The position numbers were made by a program, and so were the translations under genes. A DNA stretch of 64,000 bases from Phymorhynchus buccinoides. Its lineage: Eukaryota; Mollusca; Gastropoda; Neogastropoda; Raphitomidae. The notes beneath the pieces were generated by a model that saw nothing but the letters and a program-made list of their open reading frames with translations, did no database searches and was not told the DNA's origin. Location of the stretch: the NCBI GenBank assembly GCA_017654935.2, contig CM065712.1, forward strand, positions 21,242,865 through 21,306,864, read 5' to 3'. Positions within the stretch are counted from its first letter, which is position 1. Every line of letters starts with the position of its first letter. This document shows positions 1 to 10,195 of the stretch, piece by piece.

Positions 1-112
1 TATTGTGTGTGTGTGTGTCTCTGTGTGTGTGTGCGTGTGTGTGTGTGTCAGTGTGTGTGCGCGTGCGCGCGCGTGTGCTTGCTTGTGCGCGCGTGCGCGT
101 GTGCTCTTTCTG
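1..112. repeat. (GT)n microsatellite
   Basis: Imperfect GT/GC dinucleotide run at the very start of the window. It grades into unique sequence after about position 112. Confidence 0.9.
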
Positions 113-227
113 TCGTTTCTGAATGACTCGCGCTCGGACGATGCGCTTGGGTCTGTTATCAGAACATAATAATATCTGTGCCTCGGTATCACGCGCATCA
201 ACAATGACCCATAACATAAGTTATTGT

Positions 228-514
228 GGTATAAATAATTCCCCCACCTTCTGGAAGTTCTGTGCTTGTAACTTCCTCTAATCTGTCACTCTCTTTGACT
301 CTGCCTTTTCCCTTTGCTTACTGTCATCTACTATCTTTCTGCCTTACCACCGGTCCATTCTCCTCCTGCCTTTTTTCACGAAACTCTTTCAAAAACATTT
401 CCTCCTCCAGCCGAAGTCGGACTTGCTGGGCCTAACTATTTCTTAGTTAGGCGCGTAACGGCAGCATGACGCATCTGCGCTCATGATTGACAGGAAACTG
501 ATCGAAGAAGAAGA
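228..514 (+). repeat. Dispersed SINE-like repeat, family 1
   Basis: A block of about 280 bp with a pyrimidine-rich 5' half, then a core reading GCCGAAGTCGGAC and AACGGCAGCATG, and a GAA-rich 3' tail. The same block recurs at 35488-35755 and 63824-64000 (plus), its 5' half at 4380-4490 and 22262-22378 (minus), and its 3' half at 41055-41170. The dispersed copies and simple 3' tail suggest a SINE. I do not recognise a tRNA head, so the class is an inference. Confidence 0.6.
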
Positions 515-1159
515 AGATTTGTCAAACTCTGATTCTGTGTACTTCAGTGAAGTCAAAAGGTTGTGTTCATGGTGCAAAGATAATTATCTGGATTTAAATG
601 TTGTTAAAACAAAAGAACTGCTTGTAGATTTTCGTAGAAACCCAGTGCCAGTGCCACATTTGGAAATTGATGGTGAAACAGTTGAAAGAATTGATGAGTA
701 CAAATACCTAGGCACAGTTTTAGACAAGAAACTTACTTTTGATAAACACATTGAGCATATACACAAGAAGAGTCAGTCCAGGATCTTTTGTTTCAGAGGC
801 TAAGGAATATTGGTGTCTGTTCAGATATTCTTCAAACCTTCTACCGATGTTGCATTGAATCTGTTCTTACTGTGTCATTTATCTGTTGGTATGGAAGCTT
901 GAGTATATAAAGTAAGCGCGTGTTGAGTGATATGGTGAATGTGTGCAGTAAAGTTGTGGGTGCAAGGCAGAGTGGTATGCAAGAGTTGTATGACAGACAA
1001 GTAGTCAAGAAAGCCAGGAAAATTCTTAATGATAACAGTCATGTTCTGACAAAATACTATGAAGTATTACCATCGGGCCGTCGATACAGAACTCTAAAAC
1101 TGAAAATAAGAGCACAGAAAACTTTCTTACCAAGATCAATTCATCTGTTGAACTCTTAA
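483..1159 (+). pseudogene. 5'-truncated LINE reverse transcriptase C-terminus
   Basis: Two reading frames, 483-803 and 920-1159, carry the end of a non-LTR retrotransposon ORF2. The first has the segment after the RT catalytic core, with WCKDNYLDLN and the EYKYLGTVLD motif that follows the palm in CR1/L2-like elements. The second has the typical C-terminal tail with LPSGRRYR and FLPRSIHLLN. They are separated by a stop and a frame change, so the copy is dead. The YXDD box and endonuclease are absent, so this is the usual 5' truncation. The first 30 or so bases of the frame belong to the upstream GAA-tailed repeat, so the LINE itself probably begins near 515. The clade (CR1/L2-like) is inferred from motif style only. 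Confidence 0.8.
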
Positions 1160-1437
1160 TGCACTGCATCGAGTGATTGTTTTGCTGAGCAGCCTGTCCA
1201 TCTCCTTGGGATTGAATTTGTATTCGTATTCGTCCAGCACTACAATATTGCAGTGTTATAAGTTATTAGTTTATATTCTTTAATTGTTGATAAATGTGTT
1301 AATTGTTGTTGTTTTTGTTGATAAATGTGTTTATTGTTGTTGTTTTTCTTATGTGCACCTGGCTGCAATTTCTCAGTTATGAGATAATAAAGATGATTTG
1401 ATTTGATTAGATTTGATTTGATTTGATTTGAAGAAGA
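1160..1437 (+). repeat. LINE 3' UTR and (GATTT)n tail
   Basis: Non-coding sequence directly after the RT stop. It ends in GATTT pentamers at about 1393-1431, the microsatellite-type 3' end usual for CR1/L2-like LINEs in place of poly(A). Confidence 0.65.
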
Positions 1438-1464
1438 AGACGTTGGAACAATGGCTTGTACCCA

Positions 1465-1722
1465 CGTGTCGTCATATCCGGCCACAAGGAGCGCCATATT
1501 ATGGGAGACCGCCATCTTAGTCACTAACTTTGTTTGAAAAATGCCAGATCGATGCTGCGTATTTGGCTGTTCCAATTCGAAACTTATCTAAACTGTATTT
1601 ATAACATCTGGATGTTTTCTTTACACATTTAGATAACATTTTCACTTTGTTTACACACAAACAAGGACTAAGATGGCGACACTTCCGTTGGAATGGTCGA
1701 GATGCGCACGCAGGTTGGGGGG
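1465..1722 (+). pseudogene. THAP-like first-exon and promoter module, copy 1
   Basis: A 260 bp block almost identical to 7917-8180. From the ATG at 1541 it reads MPDRCCVFGCSNSKLI and then a stop. The start Met, C-x(3)-GC spacing and following Asn match the N-terminus of THAP zinc fingers (C2CH), known from cellular regulators and from P-like and other transposases. The rest of the domain is missing. Upstream are CGCCATATT and CGCCATCTT, and downstream AAGATGGCG, all resembling YY1 sites, plus a CACGTG E-box. It may be the promoter and first exon of a THAP gene or transposon. The THAP assignment rests on 13 residues. Confidence 0.45.
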
Positions 1723-1816
1723 AGCCATATCACACAACAACAACAACAAAGCCTTCCATATTTTCTACATTCTCTAGGGGAAGACGTAAAGACGGGGCTA
1801 GTAATCGGGGAAAGGA

Positions 1817-2220
<404 letters not shown>

Positions 2221-2579
2221 GGGAAGGGGCTGAAAGGGGGAAGGAAACAGGGTAAGGACGGGTTCACATTAGACGCGTAAGTTCCGCACGGAAAACCCTA
2301 AATAAGTGGAAGAAAAAAAGGATGAAAGTTGACGCATATAGGGGAAATTCGGGAAATTTCTTTTCCCTTCTTTGTTTCACTTATTTATGCATTGCGCACA
2401 CTGGTTTCCGCACGGAATATCCGCTTATGTGTGTGTACACGGCCGGCCATAAGGGATAAAAACAATCATAACAGAGAAGAAAAAAAAAAAATATTTTTTT
2501 TAAAAGAAGTATTTTCATATTCCACTCTTTTGAACTAAAAGAGGGAAAAGGCGTGATGGGGGAAAAGAATATATCAACA

Positions 2580-2670
2580 GAGGGTAGGTTCGGGGTGGGG
2601 GTGGGTGTAGGGGAGGGGGGGGGGGGTGTAGGGGAGGGGGGGGGGGTGAAGACGGAAAGGGGGAGGTGGT
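2580..2670. repeat. G-rich low-complexity block
   Basis: Repeated GGGTGTAGGGGAGGGGG-like runs. No coding signal. Confidence 0.7.
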
Positions 2671-2892
2671 GAAGAGGGAAAGTAGTACGGAATGGAAACC
2701 GAGTCACTCTCTCTACAATCATGATGATGATTAGAGTTGAGAACCGGTTTTACCGAACCGGGGTTTTATTTTTTACCAGTACTCGCATCACTAGTTTCAC
2801 GTTTGCAAACACATGTTCATTTGTCAGAATATTCACCACACACGCACGCACGCGCACACATACACACACACAATAATGAAACTTATGACTTA

Positions 2893-2893
<1 letters not shown>

Positions 2894-2946
<53 letters not shown>
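2894..2946. repeat. (CA)n microsatellite
   Basis: About 25 CA units. The matching run in copy B (20671-20698) is much shorter. Confidence 0.95.
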
Positions 2947-2948
<2 letters not shown>

Positions 2949-3395
2949 AACTCAACACTCAGTCAAAGTCAAAGCCATACACCACCACAAACTAGAAACA
3001 GCTACTCTTGGTTTACAACACGGACTTCTGGTTTACAAACACCCAATCTGCGCTGAGAATCAGTGTTGTTCTTCGAAAAGAATGCGTTATTCTAAGAAAC
3101 ACTTTCAGTTTGCAGTTAACAAAACCGGTTCACAGCAACTTTTACCGTTTTTTCGAACCGCGAAAGTTTAGCACCGGTTTTTCGGTTCAAACCGGGGGTT
3201 TCCCCCCCCCCCCACCTCTAAATTGATTATGTCCAATAGGGAACATTCGGCTCTCCGCGTTATCAAGTCAAAATAAGAGAAAACGAGGCAAGAAACATTT
3301 ATTAGTTCAATTCATGTAGATGAAATGCACGTGCAGACATAATTATATATGGTAACATTGTTTAAAACTTCTTTGTCCCTATCTCTTTGAAATTA

Positions 3396-3609
3396 GGGGA
3401 AGACGGGGTAAAAAGCGCATGGGCGGGTAAGAAGCCCACCCCAATTATCTCATGAAATAAAGAAAATTTCAGTCAAATTTGCCCATGAGACGAATGCTAG
3501 ACATTAACGCTCGTCTCATGGGCAAAATGAGACTGAAATTTGCTTCATTTCATGAGATAATTGGGGTGGGCTTCTTACCCGCCCATGCGCTTTTTACCCC
3601 GTCTTCCCC
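3396..3609. mobile_element. 214 bp foldback MITE with TA target duplication, copy A
   Basis: A near-perfect palindrome: arms of about 95 bp starting GGGGAAGACGGGGTAAAAAG pair with the 3' arm, around a spacer of roughly 20 bp. It is flanked by TA at 3394-3395 and 3610-3611, the target duplication of Tc1/mariner-type elements. A second 214 bp copy sits at 21057-21270 in the opposite orientation and at a different TA. The superfamily is inferred from the TA duplication; no transposase is present. Confidence 0.85.
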
Positions 3610-3611
3610 TA

Positions 3612-3736
3612 CGGACATTAAAACCAACACCAGTTTGATTAATTTGGCATTTTGATCTATGTTCTAAAAAAAACATAAAGAGGGCTAGTTTAGTTTTTTC
3701 CTCCTTAGTAGGGAGGCAATGGCAGAACCCAGCCGA
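3612..3736 (-). mobile_element. Penelope/retrozyme-like fragment, copy A
   Basis: Read on the minus strand, this block begins CGGCTGGGTTCTGCC, which matches the sequence just after the predicted hammerhead cleavage site at 21933, and runs through a TTCTAAAAAA palindrome. Sequence to its right (3737-4140) is unrelated to copy B, so the block boundary sits within a few bases of the ribozyme cut point. Confidence 0.55.
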
Positions 3737-4139
3737 TTATAGCAGAAAAAAATAATAAAGAAAACACAACAAATGGAAATAACTGTTAAAAGATTTATTA
3801 AAATTTCGAGACCATGTCTCTTCCTCGGTGCAAAGCCTCCAAATGCCGACAATACTAGTCACACTCCAATAAGATAAAAAAAAAAACAGTAGCAGTGATA
3901 AGAATTCAAGACGTAAAAAAATTGTTTTAAAAAAACATTGAGACTAAAGATTCGATTCTCATTCCAGTATTGTGCACATTAATAGCTCGTGTTCACGCCC
4001 CCCCACTCTCCCCTACAACATTTAATATTTAATATATATATTTTAATTTAATATATATAAATAAACATCACACTTAAACACATAAGCATTGCCCAAAGAG
4101 TGCGTGCGGGGTGGGGGGGTGGGGTGGTGGGGGGGGGGG
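3737..4139. other. Copy A-specific AT-rich stretch, no gene
   Basis: A-rich sequence with no supported ORF. On the minus strand it contains GGAAGAGACATGG near 3815-3830, resembling the GGAAGAGACATTCC in the ribozyme element of copy B (about 21811-21824). It may be another piece of the same retroelement family. Confidence 0.4.
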
Positions 4140-4379
4140 GGGGGTCTTCACGTACCACAATTGCATTGGAGAGCATAAAGCTACATGAAACTTCTTCTTC
4201 TTCTTCTGCGTTTCCAGGCCATAAGGCCACAATGGGTACGTACGTGTCCGTTTTCCAGTTTTCACTGGTCTCCTCGCTGCATTCAACCGACACATTCCGA
4301 TTTCGGAGGAGCTCAAAGGAGAAAACTATATTATGGAAGGGTGGAGGTTTTTTTTGGGGGAAAGGCAGGAGAATGGGCC

Positions 4380-4490
4380 CAAAGTCAGAAAGATAGTAGA
4401 TAACACGAAGCAAAGGGAAAAGGGCAGAGTCAAAGAGAGAGACAGATGAGAGGAAGTTACAAGCACAGGTCTTCCAGAAGGTGGGGGAAC
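4380..4490 (-). repeat. Family 1 repeat, 5' half
   Basis: Reverse complement of the pyrimidine-rich half of the element at 228-514. It is shared with copy B at 22262-22378, so it predates the duplication. Confidence 0.65.
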
Positions 4491-5010
4491 TATTTGTACG
4501 GAAGCCCCCCCCCCCCCCGGTATCCCCACGGGAGGTACTACATGAAACATGTATTGCACACACATGTCAACAGAATAAATACAAACATTTATGTAAAAGA
4601 AACCAGCTAAGAATGTGACAGATTAAACTTAGAGTACTAACATGTCTGTGTGTTGGCTGGGAACGCGCATACCCCCCCCCCCCCCCCCCCCCCCCCCTGA
4701 AATCGTAGAGATTGTAGAGAAATCACGTCATGCTTGCGTCATCTTGAGGGCTACGCAACCCCCCCTTGGTACTCTATAATATATCAAAAACTCTTTGAAA
4801 GACAAGAAGTCTTGTAACTGTTTGGTTTATGTTACCATTTGCGAAGCGTTTGCTAAAATCCATGTTAAAAATGAATATTTTCTAACTGATTGATTTGATA
4901 TCTTTTGCCTTTATTATCAGTTTTCTGATACTTCAAGACAAACATGGACCGGTTATTGTAGAATATTGATTACATTCACGGAGAGATCATTCCTTTGCAG
5001 CTTTTCCCTT

Positions 5011-5129
5011 GCTAGAGTGGCACAGTGGTATCGCGTTCGCTTCGTGTCAAGTAAACCCGAGTTTCGAACCTGGGTACAGGGGATTTTCCCCTCTCTTTTT
5101 GCACTAGGCCTTAACGGTCTGAACGTGGA

Positions 5130-5160
<31 letters not shown>

Positions 5161-5410
5161 CGTGTGCCCATGCACTTAGCATACGTTAAACCCAGTGGCA
5201 ACGAAAAAGATTAAAAAAAAGGGTTGTCATTTGGTCAAAATTTACCCCCCCCCCCACCCCCCCCCCCCTTCATCAGTGACAAAAATCGCATGCAAAAAAA
5301 AAAAAAAAAATGGGTGGCGCGCCTCTGGCTGCGACACATCTCTCCAGGTGGGAGCAACCCGAATTTCACAGAGACGCATCTGTGACTATAAAGTACCTAA
5401 TACCTAATAA
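5011..5410 (+). mobile_element. tRNA-derived SINE, full-length copy
   Basis: The 5' head is tRNA-like: A box TGGCACAGTGG at 5018-5028 and a B box near 5060-5070 (GTTTCGAACC; GAGTTCGAACC in the 58 kb copy). A body of about 330 bp follows, ending in an ACCTAAT-type tail. Other copies are at 58327-58712 (plus), 29341-29697 (minus) and 53455-53695 (minus). The orthologous place in copy B, about 22880, is empty, which fixes the limits. These boxes imply Pol III transcription, known for tRNA-derived SINEs. Confidence 0.85.
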
Positions 5411-5639
5411 TACCTAATAATACATTCCATATACTCGTTGGACTTTGTGTCATTAATGCAATGATAGTTTTAAGAATTCGTTAACATTTTCACGAGTGTA
5501 TATTTTCTTTCACACACGCAAAAGCTTATGTTACTCCTTTCTTTTTATCTGGAAAGCAAGTATCAGTGAATCATCTTCTTTTTATTATCATAAATCATTA
5601 TTATTTTAGTAATCAGAAATATATTTTCCATGTATTTTT

Positions 5640-5905
5640 TCACGTTGTGGTACAGTATAGAGTAATTGTGGTGCAATGGATACAATGCGGTAGTAATGTG
5701 GTAATGTGGCGGTACCATAGCCCGATGAGGTTTAACCGAGGCGTGGTTACCGCTACCGCTACACCTATCTGTATTGTTACAAACTCGGGACTTTACTGGT
5801 GTTGCACTGCCTCCGGGCATTGCAGCCAGTATTGTTCCCACCATCTTTGTATCTACAAATGTCCCATATGTGTCTATGACCGAGAGGACGTAAAACATCA
5901 TTTTC
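5640..5905. repeat. Dispersed repeat, family 2
   Basis: Contains GCACTGCCTCCGGGCATTGC and ends in GAGAGGACGTAAAAC. Related copies are at 23113-23345, 57890-58095 (minus) and 39290-39410. Part of it has been amplified into the 88 bp array at 39345-39870. Probably SINE-like, but no promoter boxes were identified. Confidence 0.6.
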
Positions 5906-6100
5906 ATCAACATGGATTATAATGCTTACAACTTGTTTTCAATTGTATTTTTATTCTTAAAAGCACATGGTTGTTTGTGTTCCGTGTGATAATACAACCG
6001 CTAAAAAATAAATAATAAAATATATATTAAAAAAAAGTATTAATAGGTGACATAATGCTGGTTAAAAACGTATCTCGTTGAAATTTGTTTAATCGTTAAT

Positions 6101-6600
6101 NNNNNNNNNNNNNNNNNNNNNNNNNNNNNNNNNNNNNNNNNNNNNNNNNNNNNNNNNNNNNNNNNNNNNNNNNNNNNNNNNNNNNNNNNNNNNNNNNNNN
6201 NNNNNNNNNNNNNNNNNNNNNNNNNNNNNNNNNNNNNNNNNNNNNNNNNNNNNNNNNNNNNNNNNNNNNNNNNNNNNNNNNNNNNNNNNNNNNNNNNNNN
6301 NNNNNNNNNNNNNNNNNNNNNNNNNNNNNNNNNNNNNNNNNNNNNNNNNNNNNNNNNNNNNNNNNNNNNNNNNNNNNNNNNNNNNNNNNNNNNNNNNNNN
6401 NNNNNNNNNNNNNNNNNNNNNNNNNNNNNNNNNNNNNNNNNNNNNNNNNNNNNNNNNNNNNNNNNNNNNNNNNNNNNNNNNNNNNNNNNNNNNNNNNNNN
6501 NNNNNNNNNNNNNNNNNNNNNNNNNNNNNNNNNNNNNNNNNNNNNNNNNNNNNNNNNNNNNNNNNNNNNNNNNNNNNNNNNNNNNNNNNNNNNNNNNNNN
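6101..6600. other. Assembly gap (500 N)
   Basis: Exactly 500 N, so a placeholder gap. Confidence 0.99.
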
Positions 6601-6865
6601 GGGGCCGACAGGGAATGGAGGGGGAAAGGGTGTGGTGGGGGAGACAGATAGGAATTGGAGGGGGAAAAGGGAGGAGGGAGGGGATATGGACGAGAAGAGA
6701 GGGCGAAAGGGAGGTGTGAGGGGAGAGTAATGCCTTCACGTACACACAAGAACAAAATAAAATAAACAAAGCATTGTACATAAACACTGATTATAATATA
6801 TATGAAAAGATAGAAACACAGATCATAATAGATATAAAGAACAAAACAGGTTTACATTATTTACA
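6601..6865. other. G-rich then AT-rich, no gene
   Basis: Starts with GGGGAAAGG-like purine repeats, then AT-rich sequence. No supported feature. Confidence 0.6.
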
Positions 6866-6892
6866 ATGAGGAGGGGGGGGGGGGATAAAAAA

Positions 6893-6918
6893 TATTATAA
6901 TTATTATTATTATTATTA

Positions 6919-6952
<34 letters not shown>

Positions 6953-6955
6953 CTC
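6893..6955. repeat. (ATT)n microsatellite
   Basis: About 20 ATT units with one interruption. Confidence 0.95.
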
Positions 6956-7160
6956 AAGGGCCATAAGATATGCGACAGGACTCCCGCGGAGCTTCCGCTG
7001 CTGTTTAATATCGGCCCCAAGCGCGTCTGTAGTGCTGTAACCCGAGGGTGCCAGAATCTGAGAACGATCAACTGAATGATCGTGGAACTAGGCGTTCACG
7101 ACTGCACTTGGTCATCTCTAAACTGGAACACTCAATTGTTTTGACGGTTTAAGGTTTTGG

Positions 7161-7196
7161 TTAGGGTTAGGGATAGGGTTAGGGTTAGGGTTAGAG
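7161..7196. repeat. Interstitial telomere-like repeat
   Basis: Five to six near-perfect TTAGGG units. A shorter run lies at 18332-18355. Confidence 0.85.
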
Positions 7197-7386
7197 TCAG
7201 TTTAATTTCAGATTGAATGGTTAAAAGATACAACATTCTAAAGTTTCGCTGAAAACCGACAGTCACGCGAATGGCGTCATTTTCCATATTTGGAGATGAC
7301 CAAGTGCAGCATTGAACGCCTTGTGATCGTGGGCCCCAAAGAGAAGAAGAAGCAGAAGGAGAATAATGATGAAGTTGGCCGGACGG

Positions 7387-7475
7387 GAAGAAGAAGAAGA
7401 AGAAGAAGAAGTGTGTGTGTGCGTGTGTGTGCGTGTGCGTGCGTGTGCGTGCGCGCGTGCGTGTGCGCGCGTTTG
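7387..7475. repeat. Compound (GAA)n/(GT)n microsatellite
   Basis: GAA units to about 7411, followed directly by an imperfect GT/GC run. Confidence 0.9.
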
Positions 7476-7664
7476 TACAAGTGTATGTTTGGATACGTTT
7501 GTGTGCGTTTCAGTGAGAATGTGTTTTCTGTATGTTTGATGAAATATGTGTGTGTACGTCTGTGTGCAAGAACGCGTTCACTCTCGTGCGTGCACGTACG
7601 TGCGTGTGTTTCTGTTTTGCGTGTGTGTCTGCTGTGCGTGTGTGTGCGTGTGTGAGTGTTTCAA

Positions 7665-7766
7665 TGCTGATTGTAAAGCGCTTTGTGCTCGATAAAAAGC
7701 GCTATATAAATATCCGTTTATTATTATTATTATTATTAAGAAAAAGAAGAAGAAGAAGAAGAATGG
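7665..7766 (+). repeat. Retroelement 3' tail (AAGCGC...TATATAAAT)
   Basis: GTAAAGCGCTTTG and GCGCTATATAAATA followed by ATT and AAG repeats. Related tails are at 41215-41285, 41440-41515, 42645-42690, 48370-48440 and 53240-53280. The pattern is a 3' end shared by a LINE/SINE family. Confidence 0.55.
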
Positions 7767-7916
7767 TTGTAATTATTTTGGCGATTGTACGGGCCCGTAT
7801 CTCAATTTCTCCAGGCTACGGATACAGCGCTCAATCACGGGACGCATAAATTGTAGCGCAAATGTCTTCAAAAAATACTAACATTAACTCTGACATGTTC
7901 CTAACCCTATTGCTGG

Positions 7917-8180
7917 TACCCACGTGTCGTCATATCCGGCCACAAGGAGCGCCATATTATGGGAGACCGCCATCTTAGTCCTTACCTTTTTTTGAAAAAT
8001 GCCAGATCGATGCTGCGTATTTGGCTGTTCCAATTCGAAACTTATCTAAACTGTATTTATAACATCTGGATGTTTTCTTTACACATTTAGATAAATTGTT
8101 CACTTTGTTTACACACAAATAAGGACTAAGATGGCGACACTTCCGTTGGAATGGTCGAGATGCGCACGCAGCTGGGTTGG
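7917..8180 (+). pseudogene. THAP-like first-exon and promoter module, copy 2
   Basis: Nearly identical to 1465-1722, including the ATG (8000), the short MPDRCCVFGCSNS peptide followed by a stop, the three YY1-like motifs and the E-box. The flanks differ, so it is a separate dispersed copy. The high identity suggests recent spread or gene conversion. Confidence 0.45.
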
Positions 8181-8204
8181 AGCCATTCCTAAGACATTTT
8201 ACTA

Positions 8205-8263
8205 TTGTCTTAGTTTGTCATTTTATCGTTGCACAAAACATTTTCTTCTGGGGACAATAAACA

Positions 8264-8295
<32 letters not shown>

Positions 8296-8296
8296 A
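8205..8296 (+). repeat. LINE 3' end with (TTGA)n tail
   Basis: GGGGACAATAAACA followed by seven TGAT/TTGA tetramers, a tail typical of CR1/L2-like LINEs. A related end lies in minus orientation at 31920-31985 and 60300-60360. Confidence 0.6.
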
Positions 8297-8401
8297 CCAA
8301 GATGCGTAAAATATACGAAATAAGAAAATGCATTATTTTGTTGACAACAAATTCGACTAGGAAGAGTTACTATCCCTGAACATGGTCTGAGTGTTGTGAA
8401 G

Positions 8402-8485
8402 GGGCAGCTTAGGGCGATAAATTGACCGCCAGAGGGCAGTCCCCAACCGTTAAGGGCTTTATCACGCGCTATTCTTAGTTGGGTG

Positions 8486-8567
<82 letters not shown>

Positions 8568-8707
8568 GAGAGAGGGTGATGAATCTAACTACGTCCAACT
8601 AAGAATAGCGCGTGATAGAGAGAGAGAGAGAGGGAATCCACCTCTCTCCTTCCTGCTCCTCGGGTCCTCTCTCGAATCCCACCCTCTCTCTCTCTCTCTC
8701 TCTCTCG

Positions 8708-8743
<36 letters not shown>

Positions 8744-8826
8744 GCCCAACTAAGTATAGCGCGTGATAAGCCCCTAACGGGTTGGACTGCCCTCTGGCGG
8801 TCAATTTATCGTCCTAAGTTGCCCAT
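8402..8826. mobile_element. Inverted-repeat element built around (GA)n and (CT)n
   Basis: About 90 bp inverted repeats at 8402-8490 and 8736-8826, including CGATAAATTGACCGCCAG and its complement. They flank a (GA)n run, a unique centre and a (CT)n run. A fragment of the same terminal sequence, again next to GAGAGAG, is at 16925-17012. It resembles microsatellite-carrying MITEs described in molluscs; that family link is inference. Confidence 0.7.
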
Positions 8827-10189
8827 CGAACAATTGACAGCGTTCAAATAATTATAAAAACACAACACGTCTATTAGACACAACTTTACTTACGCCTTTC
8901 GATGGTTTCTTGCAAAAGCAGTTTGAAATTTCATTGGAACCATTTTCTTTTTTTCTTTCACAGAAAACAAAAACAAAGAAAACTTCGCACTAAGTTGTGA
9001 GTTTTATTCAGAACACACCCATGTCTGTCTGCTTCGTCGGGACTCTTCGGGATCTTGAGGACAGTATTTTAAATGCACTGTCATACCATCAGGACAGTAC
9101 AAGTTTTTAAACTCGCAAAGCGCTCTCCCTTTTCCGTTGAGTAATAGCCTTCATAGGCTCCTTCAACGTATCAAATACAGATACAGAAGAAGACAAATTA
9201 AAGCTTTACGTCCTCCCGCTCTTAAAAATACCATATGGGACATTACATATTTATAAAGTTGTGGGGAAAAGAGGGGGGGGGGGGAGAGAGAAAAAACATT
9301 TAATTATTTTTTAATAAAGTTTTTAATTTTGTTTTAATAAAGTTTCAATTTAGGTGCCATGGCTCGTATTTGCTTGACCCGTTGTTAACTAGCTAGCTAG
9401 TTTTAATAATATTTATTTTGGTATATAAAATTTATGATAAAATTTTGTATTTAGGCATCTTCTGGTTAAAATTTCCAGGACCACCGTTTAAAATGAAGTC
9501 GAAAAAGTTTAAAAATCAGTTAAGGTCTGCCCTACTAGGAGGGCACAATTATTTACAAAAAATACTTTATTTTGTCCAAAAGAGTTAAAACTGTACATTC
9601 AGCCATTGACTCCATGGCAACCAGTGCCATCAGCCAAAGGCTACATTTAAAATGAGCCGAAGCTGTCGCATTGGTTTCTACCGAAACCGATACTAGTATT
9701 AAAAGTTTAAGTGGGTCCCTGTTGGATTTGATTAAAAAGTAAATCTATTTGTAACCTCGGACTCTAAAAGGCGCAAACAAATGAGGCCGAGTCCTGGTAA
9801 ACTTTGTTAAGAGATGGGGGGAGAGCAGGGGAAACAGATCAAACAGGGGGGGGGGGAGGAAAAAACAGAGACCAGTGTCGTCCCCCCCCCCCCCCCCCCC
9901 CACCTGTCCCAATCTTAGAGTCCAACAGGGATTAAATGTACGATAATATTTGTTCATCATTTACATTTATAAAATAGTTATTAAGAGGCTACGATTCCTA
10001 CTTGTTTGGCCGGGGGGAGGGAGGGAGAGGGACCCCTCCTCCCCGGATCAAACAGGGGCAGGTCGTCGCGAGCAGAGTCCTTATGCGGGGGGGGGGGACT
10101 CTGAACGCGGAGCTTATTCACACTTTAAGCTAAACGCGGCGTGTTAAAAAGTGTTAGTTTTAAGAGACGGGCCTTTTATGTTCTACATT
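8827..10189. other. AT-rich stretch with G/C homopolymers, no gene
   Basis: No ORF with protein-like composition. Poly(G) at about 9271-9285, 9846-9857 and 10086-10097, and poly(C) at 9881-9901. Nothing recognisable otherwise. Confidence 0.6.
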
Positions 10190-10195
10190 AGCCGA

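Larger units (their letters stand above)
2640..6100. repeat. Segmental duplication, copy A
   Basis: Aligns collinearly with 20437-23517 over most of its length at visible but moderate divergence. Shared landmarks are the ACCGGTTTTACCGAACCGG-like palindromic region near 2745, the CA repeat, the block at 4140-4560 and the block at 4740-6100. Copy A has a SINE at 5011-5410 that copy B lacks. Copy B has extra ribozyme-bearing sequence that copy A lacks. Copy A ends at the N gap, so it could be a paralogue or an uncollapsed divergent haplotype. Confidence 0.85.

Noticed and set aside
5011..5085. Functional tRNA gene
   Set aside because: A and B boxes are present, but the cloverleaf is incomplete and the same head recurs at three other places fused to a common SINE body.
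6089..6787. Long ORFs with runs of X
   Set aside because: They cross the 500 N gap. The same applies at 31119-31930 and 59600-60362.
8479..8851. Arg-Glu and Ser-Leu ORFs near 8.5 kb
   Set aside because: Translation of the GA/CT runs inside the inverted-repeat element.
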